The translations under genes and the position numbers were made by a program. Positions 58,599 through 64,000 of a stretch of DNA of 64,000 nucleotides are shown piece after piece (the stretch's first letter is position 1; each line of letters begins with the position of its first letter). The stretch is from Bursaphelenchus xylophilus. Taxonomy: Eukaryota > Nematoda > Chromadorea > Rhabditida > Aphelenchoididae. The notes beneath the pieces are model-generated. The model did no database searches, was not told where the DNA came from, and was given only the letters and a program-made list of their open reading frames with translations. Location of the stretch: contig CAJFCV020000006.1 in assembly GCA_904066235.2 (NCBI GenBank), forward strand, positions 7,626,001 to 7,690,000, in the 5' to 3' direction.

Positions 58599-61203
58599 AT
58601 GGAAGAGAAACCACCGTTTTTATTTGATCACATTACCATCGAGACCTCAAGGAATGTAATTAAAGATCAAAATCTAGATTCAGATGAAGCGACACTTGCT
58701 TTTCCTGGAGCGGTTTTACATACTAATGCAGATTTGATCAGGTAACATGTTTTATGCGTGATTAACAATTTTTTTAGAGGGCATGGAACTTATACAGATG
58801 ATAACGGAGGAATCGTCTCTTCGGTAGCTGGTGTTACCCACAGAGTTAACAAATTACTTCGCGTGAGAACACTAAAATCTCGGTATGTTTTAGCACGAGT
58901 GCAACGGATTGGTGAAGCTTCGGCTAAGACGATAATTTTAGATATAATGGGGAAGTTGGAGATGTTGTTGTTGGCCGTATTGTGGAGGTACAATCGTCCA
59001 GATGGATAGTAGACATCAACTCCACTCAATATGCAGTGTTATTATTATCTAGCGTGAATTTACCAGGAGGTGAATTAAGGAGGAAATCGTCCGAGGATCA
59101 ACTTCTGATGACCGATTATTTAACTGTCGGAGATCTTGTCAGTGTAGGTCATTTTTCTTTGGAATTCTGAAAGTATGTTTAGGCTGAAGTTCAACGAACA
59201 TATTCTCAAGGTTTTGTTGGTCTCCACACCCGATCAATGAAGTATGGTAAACTCGGACAAGGAGTGCTTGTTCATGTTCCTTATTACCTAATCAAACGAA
59301 GAAAGTCTCATTTCTTCAACCTTCCAATGGGCGCTTCGCTTGTCTTGGGGTGTAATGGAACTGTTTGGATTTCGACTGTCCGTTCAATGGAAGAAACGGA
59401 GCAAGAAGGAGGTGGATACATTCATCATACCGAGGTTTGTTCTATTTTAAATGAAAAGGTTTTAAAAGTTCGTAGTTTATTGTATTAAAAAAGGGGGTAA
59501 AAATTTGCATATCTATTGAGGTATTTGGTCCTGAGGTTTGAATCCGGCTTCTCTCTTCCCGTAGACATAGTAAGCGGGATAACCGTAGTATCCGTAGTAT
59601 CCCGGCCATCCATAAAGCCATTGAGCTGAGATGTTCTCTACGCAGATTGTGAGGAGGAGGGCAATGCAGAAGAAAATAACAACACGGCTCATTTCTGGAC
59701 TTTAATTTGGATTGCTGTAGCAGAATTTGGGGAAACTATTGAGTCTGAAGCTGTGTTCGCTTTAAATATTTCCGGAATTTGTTCTGGAACTCAGATAGAT
59801 TTGGCCAACGGATTAAATTCCCGTATTGCGTCAATTTAATTCCGTCAAACTCTTCTTCGATGTTTGCTGGTTTTCTTATTGTCATTTGTTCCTCGGGTTA
59901 TCTATTGTTTTATTTTAAATTCTTTCTGTAGGTAAACAAAAATAATTTGTCGAACATGGCAGCGCCTCAAAAAATCTTTCCTGGATAGACCCACAAGGTA
60001 CAAATGGAGTTTATAAGGATGATAGAATGACGTCATCTTCAGGCGACAAGTCTTACAATGCGGGGGAGGATCCGGTGGAGTTTTTTTCTAATTTTCTAGG
60101 CGAGGCATTCCGAATACCACAAAATACCTCCCTTTATTACCGAAAATAACCTTGTTTTGGAGCGAGAGTGGCGCATTACCTTCCCCCACTATACTACAAC
60201 TTTTTTTCGATTTTTTTTTTCATTTCGAACCCTTTGTGTTCTTATCGTGTTAGGAAAATACCATTGTGGAGCGGTGACTCTGTGAGGATTAAAGATTTTT
60301 TATTTTTGCTCCAATTGCATTTAATGATTTTCATTATTTTTTCTTTACCTTTACTATGATTTTTGAACGTTCCTTTTGATCAGGTCTTGCTTTCTATCGA
60401 AAAAATAATTAGTCACATTGTCTGTTTATCAAGTCGCATCAAGAATATTTGAGAAAATAGAAAACAATTTTGATACAAGACAACAACGAATTCCGTTAGA
60501 GTCTTTATTATGAGTAATATGCATTTTAAAATCCGCAACCGAATGAATCATTGTAATTTCTGGTCGTTGGGTGAGAATCCTGCTGCCCGCTTTCCATAGG
60601 CTCCATAGCCGTAGTAGGGATTGCCGTATGCCAAGGCATTGTAGCCATAGCCAAGACCGTACCCATAATAAGGAAGAAATTGGGCCTCAGAAATAGAGGC
60701 AAGCATCAAGCACGCAAGAAACAACAAGATGAGTTTGGAATTCATAGCGAAGATACTCAGTGATGTGTCTGCCGATATTGCCGAGCATTTATAATACCTT
60801 TTGTTGTCACACCATCTTAATCATTCCTGGGTTATTTATATTCGGAGAGATTTGTGACCTGCTTTATAAACACGCCTAGGACTTGTTGTATGCGTAAACG
60901 CGCAAACAAACGCGCCCAGGAGCTCTTGAGCTAATTTAACTGCATCATATTTTAAATTAGAGTCACTAAATGCCGTATTCATTTCAGAGTTGCGGGCCAG
61001 AAACGAGACAAGTGATCGCTAGATTGGCCAATTGCGTGAAGATATTAGCCAAAGCCATCATTCCACTCTCAGATACGACGATCTTGTTGGCATACGAAGC
61101 CTCCACTCCTCATGAAGTTAGCTCTTTGATAGATCCAAAAACGGCGATGCAAATATCAGAAGAAGTTATTCAAGAATGTAAACAGAAGGAAATCGAAATT
61201 TAA
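58599..61203 (+). CDS. exos-2: RNA exosome subunit RRP4
   Basis: Five exons: 58599-58741, 58778-58882, 58942-59143, 59183-59434, 60988-61203. The N-terminal part has RGHGTYTDDNGGIVSSVAG and VNKLLRV; the S1 domain has GEVGDVVVGRIVEVQSSRW and LLLSSVNLPGGELRRKSSED; the KH part has LHTRSMKYGKLGQGVLV and LPMGASLVLGCNGTVWI. The last exon (RQVIARLANCVKILAKAI to LLAYEAS) supplies the family's C-terminal helices, proving the 1.55-kb intron belongs to this gene. RRP4 is one of three cap proteins with S1/KH domains on the exosome ring. Two small genes lie antisense inside that intron. An acceptor at about 58572 fits operon trans-splicing. Confidence 0.95.
59513..59692 (-). CDS. Tyr/Gly-rich secreted peptide 1, nested antisense in exos-2
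   Basis: This single exon codes for 59 residues. A signal peptide (MSRVVIFFCIALLLTICVEN) is followed by QWLYGWPGYYGYYGYPAYYV, then YGKREAGFKPQDQIPQ. The KR could be a convertase site, and the GKR could give an amidated end on the Tyr/Gly-rich part. It shares its layout and the C-terminal YGKR-x-AGF-x-P-x-DQ motif with the neighbour at 60548, so the two are paralogues. Tyr/Gly-rich secreted peptides of this size in nematodes include antimicrobial families (nlp/cnc/fip types); membership is inference. Confidence 0.7.
   Translation of the reverse strand: MSRVVIFFCIALLLTICVENISAQWLYGWPGYYGYYGYPAYYVYGKREAGFKPQDQIPQ
60548..60745 (-). CDS. Tyr/Gly-rich secreted peptide 2, nested antisense in exos-2
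   Basis: This single exon codes for 65 residues. The signal peptide is MNSKLILLFLACLMLASISE, then QFLPYYGYGLGYGYNALAYG, NPYYGYGAYGKRAAGF and SPNDQKLQ. The GKR processing site and the AGF-x-P-x-DQ tail match the peptide at 59513. Both genes lie in the same intron, on the strand opposite to exos-2, about 0.86 kb apart with their own upstream DNA, and so probably arose by tandem duplication. Function is unknown; antimicrobial or neuropeptide-like roles are possible. Confidence 0.75.
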   Translation of the reverse strand: MNSKLILLFLACLMLASISEAQFLPYYGYGLGYGYNALAYGNPYYGYGAYGKRAAGFSPNDQKLQ

Positions 61204-61337
61204 GAGTGCATACTCGTCACAGTTATTACCTTTGTTGTGTTACTTGTTATAAACTGTTCCTATTGTTTTCGTTTTTCTCTATTCGTTATTTGTCGTTTAT
61301 ATTTCTAGTTACATAATTGCACAAAAAATTATTAAAG

Positions 61338-62158
61338 ATGCCTGTAAGACAAATTCATGTAGCTACGGATAGCTTTGATTTGGCTAGAGGCTTGTCTGAC
61401 CTACTTCGAACCGCGTTAATTGAATATGAAGTTAGGGGAGATGGAAAACCTTTTGTAATCGGTTATTCCGGAGGATCCATGCCCAAAACCTTAATTCCAA
61501 TATTGAGAGATGTCATCCCCAACGACAAACGTTCGTCAATCCGACTTTTCCCAGTGGATGAACGCCTTGTCTCTTTGGAAGACCCTGAGAATAACACTAA
61601 ATATTATCTGGATGGACTGAAGGATGTGTTTTCGGAAGATCAGTTTGCAGTTGTTGCCAAAACAGGAAATGAATCAGGTGTGTAATCCAAACGTTAAATT
61701 TCGATTTTCCCAGGAGAAGAAGCTTGTAATCAACTCAACCGAACATTACAAGAATGGAGTCAATCCAGTGACATCTATCCGACCTTAGATATTCTTTTCT
61801 TAGGAATGGGCCCAGATGGTCATACATGCTCGTTGTTCCCGGGGCATGACTTATTGAAGGTAAGGTACACTCCGGTATAAATATATTATTTCAGTCTAAT
61901 AAATGGACTGACGTAATCACCGACTCTCCTAAGCCTCCACCCAGACGAATCACGGTGACCCTACCTCTCCTAAATAATGCCAGGCATGTTGCCTTTATTT
62001 CTACTGGAAAAGGAAAGGCCAAGGTGTTGAAGGAAATTATTGATGAAGGCAGCAAAGAATATCCAGCAGGGCTAGTCTCTTTGAATAGCGGCCAGCCGGT
62101 CCATTACTTCCTCGATGAAGAAGCTGCGCATCTTCTCAAATACAAGGGTAACCTGTAG
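61338..62158 (+). CDS. PGLS: 6-phosphogluconolactonase
   Basis: Three exons: 61338-61677, 61714-61859, 61895-62158, about 249 residues, the normal size. Landmarks are [18 protein letters not shown] near the N-terminus, [39 protein letters not shown] with the catalytic His, [18 protein letters not shown] and [10 protein letters not shown]. The enzyme hydrolyses 6-phosphogluconolactone in the oxidative pentose phosphate pathway. The start is 135 bp after the RRP4 stop; an acceptor (TTTCTAG) at about 61309 fits an internal operon cistron. AATAAA at 62211 is a likely polyadenylation signal. Confidence 0.95.
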
Positions 62159-62296
62159 AATATCTCTAGGTTTTTAAGCCTTTCACTTATCATTCATGGA
62201 TAATCCATCAAATAAATGTAACATTTACTGAAAATATACTGATTAATTTCCCTTGGGGTTCAAAAATAAATATAAGCGTTTTAGCGGGTAGGCAAA

Positions 62297-62833
62297 TCAG
62301 TCGACGTCTGGGATTTGTTTAGCCTCTCGTCTTTTCTTCCTCTGACTCTTCCTCTTCTGCTCGTATTCCTTTGCAATTTGATCGAATTTTTTCATATAAC
62401 AATCATCCTTATTTAGATGCTTGTCAACGGCGTATTTCAGACGTTCAAATGCAATGGATACGTTCTCACTTAAAAGCCGACTTTCATGTACCTAAAACTG
62501 GATAAGAATACAAAAGAGTTGACTTACCTTCACCGAAACGTTAGTGGGGATATGTTTTAGTTGGACTGCATTCTGGGCGGTGTTGACCTTTTGTCCGCCC
62601 GGTCCCCAACCACTTATGAACTGTTGCTGACACTCGTCAGCTCTGATTTCTGGGAACTGATAGTCTCGGAGTATTTTTCGAGCTCTTTTGGCCGCTGCTC
62701 CACCACCGCCGATCTTGATTTTCGCGTTTTCTTGGTATGAGAATGATGCCATCGAATTCCGTTGATAACTGGAAGACGACCATGTTGGGCCCATCCCAAC
62801 CGAAGCCCGCGAAGAAAGCTTAACCAGAAACAT
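62297..62833 (-). CDS. MTRFR: Mitochondrial translation release factor in rescue (MTRFR/C12orf65-type)
   Basis: Two exons: 62833-62528 and 62491-62297, about 166 residues, matching the family (166 in human). The N-terminus (MFLVKLSSRASVGMGPTW) looks like a mitochondrial presequence. The core has the catalytic GGQ motif in FISGWGPGGQKVNTAQNAVQ and LKHIPTNVSVKVHESRLL, with no codon-recognition domain. The C-terminus is highly basic (KRKSQRKKRREAKQ), as in ribosome-rescue factors. MTRFR releases peptides from stalled or split mitochondrial large subunits. It is convergent with 6-phosphogluconolactonase, with 138 bp between stops. Confidence 0.88.
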
Positions 62834-64000
62834 CCTGCCGGTCCAAACAAGCGACGCATATTCTCCAGATGGCTGTGGTGGTTACAGGTGGAGGGCTGAA
62901 GCCCACCCAATTACCCTACAAGGTAATTAACCAAGAAGAAATCCTGCAAATACAAAGCTATCCAATACAACTGCAATAACTATCCGTCTAATAATCGGCA
63001 CGCATTTTATACTTCGTCTTCAAACACGAAAAACGTACAGAAGTGAAAATAAACGATTATCATAATATTATATCTCTATCACAGCAAACAAACTTCCCTG
63101 ATAACTATACAGAAGAAGTACTCCAAGTGCGATGCAAACATTTTGACGAAACGACTCGCCGGAGCACCCAAGACGCGAGCTGCGCCCGTCCAAGTTTTCC
63201 GAGTTGCGCCCTACCATTTTCAGCCAACTTTCAGCAAACTTTCAGATAGCGCATTGGCCCCAGGAGCGGTCAGCAACACGTTAACATGCACGTTTTTTCG
63301 GCCTGTTTATGGGCAAGGGTGGCCACCCGGCCCGTCTTATTTTTCCCGCTAATTGCGATATCTCGCTTTGGAGAAGAGATATCAAAAATCCGATAACATT
63401 TTGAAGGGTCAGCACCCTACTAAACCTAGGGCTAGCCGAAGTTTGGTCGAAAACTAGTTGGCCAGTTGCCTGGCCAAATTCCGTCAATTCGACGTAAATT
63501 ATTTCTCAAAACTATACAGTGGCGGACCTGATCCAGTGGCAAAAAACGTATCGTTTTGCATTCGCGAAGTGTCAAAAATGCAGCAAAATCCCTCCCTCGC
63601 CAAGTGAAAAAAACTCCGATTTCAAAAGTGCGGCCATTCTTTTTGTGAGGGACAGGCCGCAGTTCAAAACGGAGTTTTTTTAGTTGGCGAGGGAGGCATT
63701 TTGCCACATTTTTGATACTTCCCGGATGCAAAATGATACATTTTTTGCTAATGGATCAGGTCCCTCACTGTAACGTAATAGTAATTATAAACTAACCGCT
63801 CAATTTGTATGATAATTAATTAACCACCCAGAAGTTCCGATAGTTAAGGCCAGTTTTTACTTAATGAACAACAAGTCAAAGATGTTACATTTTAATGTAT
63901 GACGAAGTAATAAGACAAGTATAGCAAAAGGGCGATGGTTTTTTTCGGCAATCGATGGAAGATGTTTAGAAACATTTGCGGTGAACGATGGATGGGCCGG
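62834..64000. other. Repeat-rich right end of the window
   Basis: No gene is supported. A fragment near 63113-63160 begins GAAGTACTCCAAGTGCGATG, shared with repeats at 28640-29090 and 49395. A palindromic MITE occupies 63515-63772. The promoter of MTRFR should lie close to 62834. Confidence 0.5.
63515..63772. mobile_element. Palindromic MITE
   Basis: Almost the whole 258-bp element folds back on itself. The left arm (TACAGTGGCGGACCTGATCC onward) and the complement of the right arm (TACAGTGAGGGACCTGATCC) match for about 100 bp or more with scattered differences, meeting near 63640. TA borders both ends, the Tc1/mariner pattern. No coding capacity is seen. Confidence 0.85.

Noticed and set aside
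59435..59488. Stop at 59488 as the real end of RRP4
   Set aside because: The protein would lack the conserved C-terminal helices, which are present in phase at 60988-61203.

Overview
The window is nuclear DNA from a nematode, probably a rhabditid in the broad sense; I cannot name the species. The evidence is an SRA/SRAB-class chemoreceptor, a secreted lustrin-repeat/Kunitz protein, many spliceosomal introns of 31-70 nt with U-rich ...TTTTAG or ...TTTCAG acceptors, acceptors lying just upstream of many start codons (typical of spliced-leader trans-splicing), and several same-strand gene pairs only 80-140 bp apart (operon-like). No rRNA, tRNA or CRISPR array was seen. Exon joins were inferred by eye from splice signals, reading phase and family similarity, so single junctions may be wrong.

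Layout. 1-1255 (-): 5' half of a Gln/Asn-rich, possibly regulatory protein. 3385-5145 (-): seven-transmembrane chemoreceptor. 5869-6505 (+): small type I membrane protein. 6619-8775 (-): casein kinase 1-like kinase. 9677-11770 (-): RRP46 exosome subunit followed by a ZIP8/14-type metal transporter, probably one operon. 12870-14043 (-): transaldolase. 14519-15387 (+): SPT3. 15784-17628 (+): small membrane protein split by an intron that carries a 1.46-kb foldback element. 17922-20253 (+): lustrin/Kunitz secreted protein. 20380-22063 (-): ATG13. 22809-27408 (+): gliotactin/neuroligin-like pseudo-esterase, GEMIN7 and METTL25-type methyltransferase, a likely three-gene operon. 28387-35169 (+): TSC22-domain protein with alternative exons. 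35766-37362 (-): presenilin. 37677-38282 (+): ribosomal protein L23a. 39601-44429 (+): mitochondrial RBFA, then a fused pseudouridine-5'-phosphate glycosidase/pseudouridine kinase with a tetraspanin-like gene nested antisense in one intron. 46248-46622 (+): secreted EGF protein. 46857-52192 (-): ASPM. 52631-55121 (+): an unrecognised acidic protein and a C4orf33 (UPF0462) homologue. 55209-57170 (-): DGCR8/Pasha. 57652-62158 (+): a disordered protein, RRP4 exosome subunit and 6-phosphogluconolactonase, possibly an operon; an RRP4 intron holds two antisense genes for short Tyr/Gly-rich secreted peptides. 62297-62833 (-): MTRFR-type mitochondrial release factor.

RNA processing and decay recur (two exosome subunits, Pasha, GEMIN7), as do the pentose phosphate pathway (transaldolase, 6PGL) and mitochondrial translation (RBFA, MTRFR). 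This probably reflects housekeeping genes in operons rather than one pathway cluster. Non-coding space is mostly introns plus terminal-inverted-repeat DNA elements: at least seven, most with TACAG-like termini and TA target sites, several inside introns. The least familiar material is the pair of nested Tyr/Gly-rich peptides, the unrecognised genes at 52631 and 57652, and the palindrome cluster at 15519-15725.
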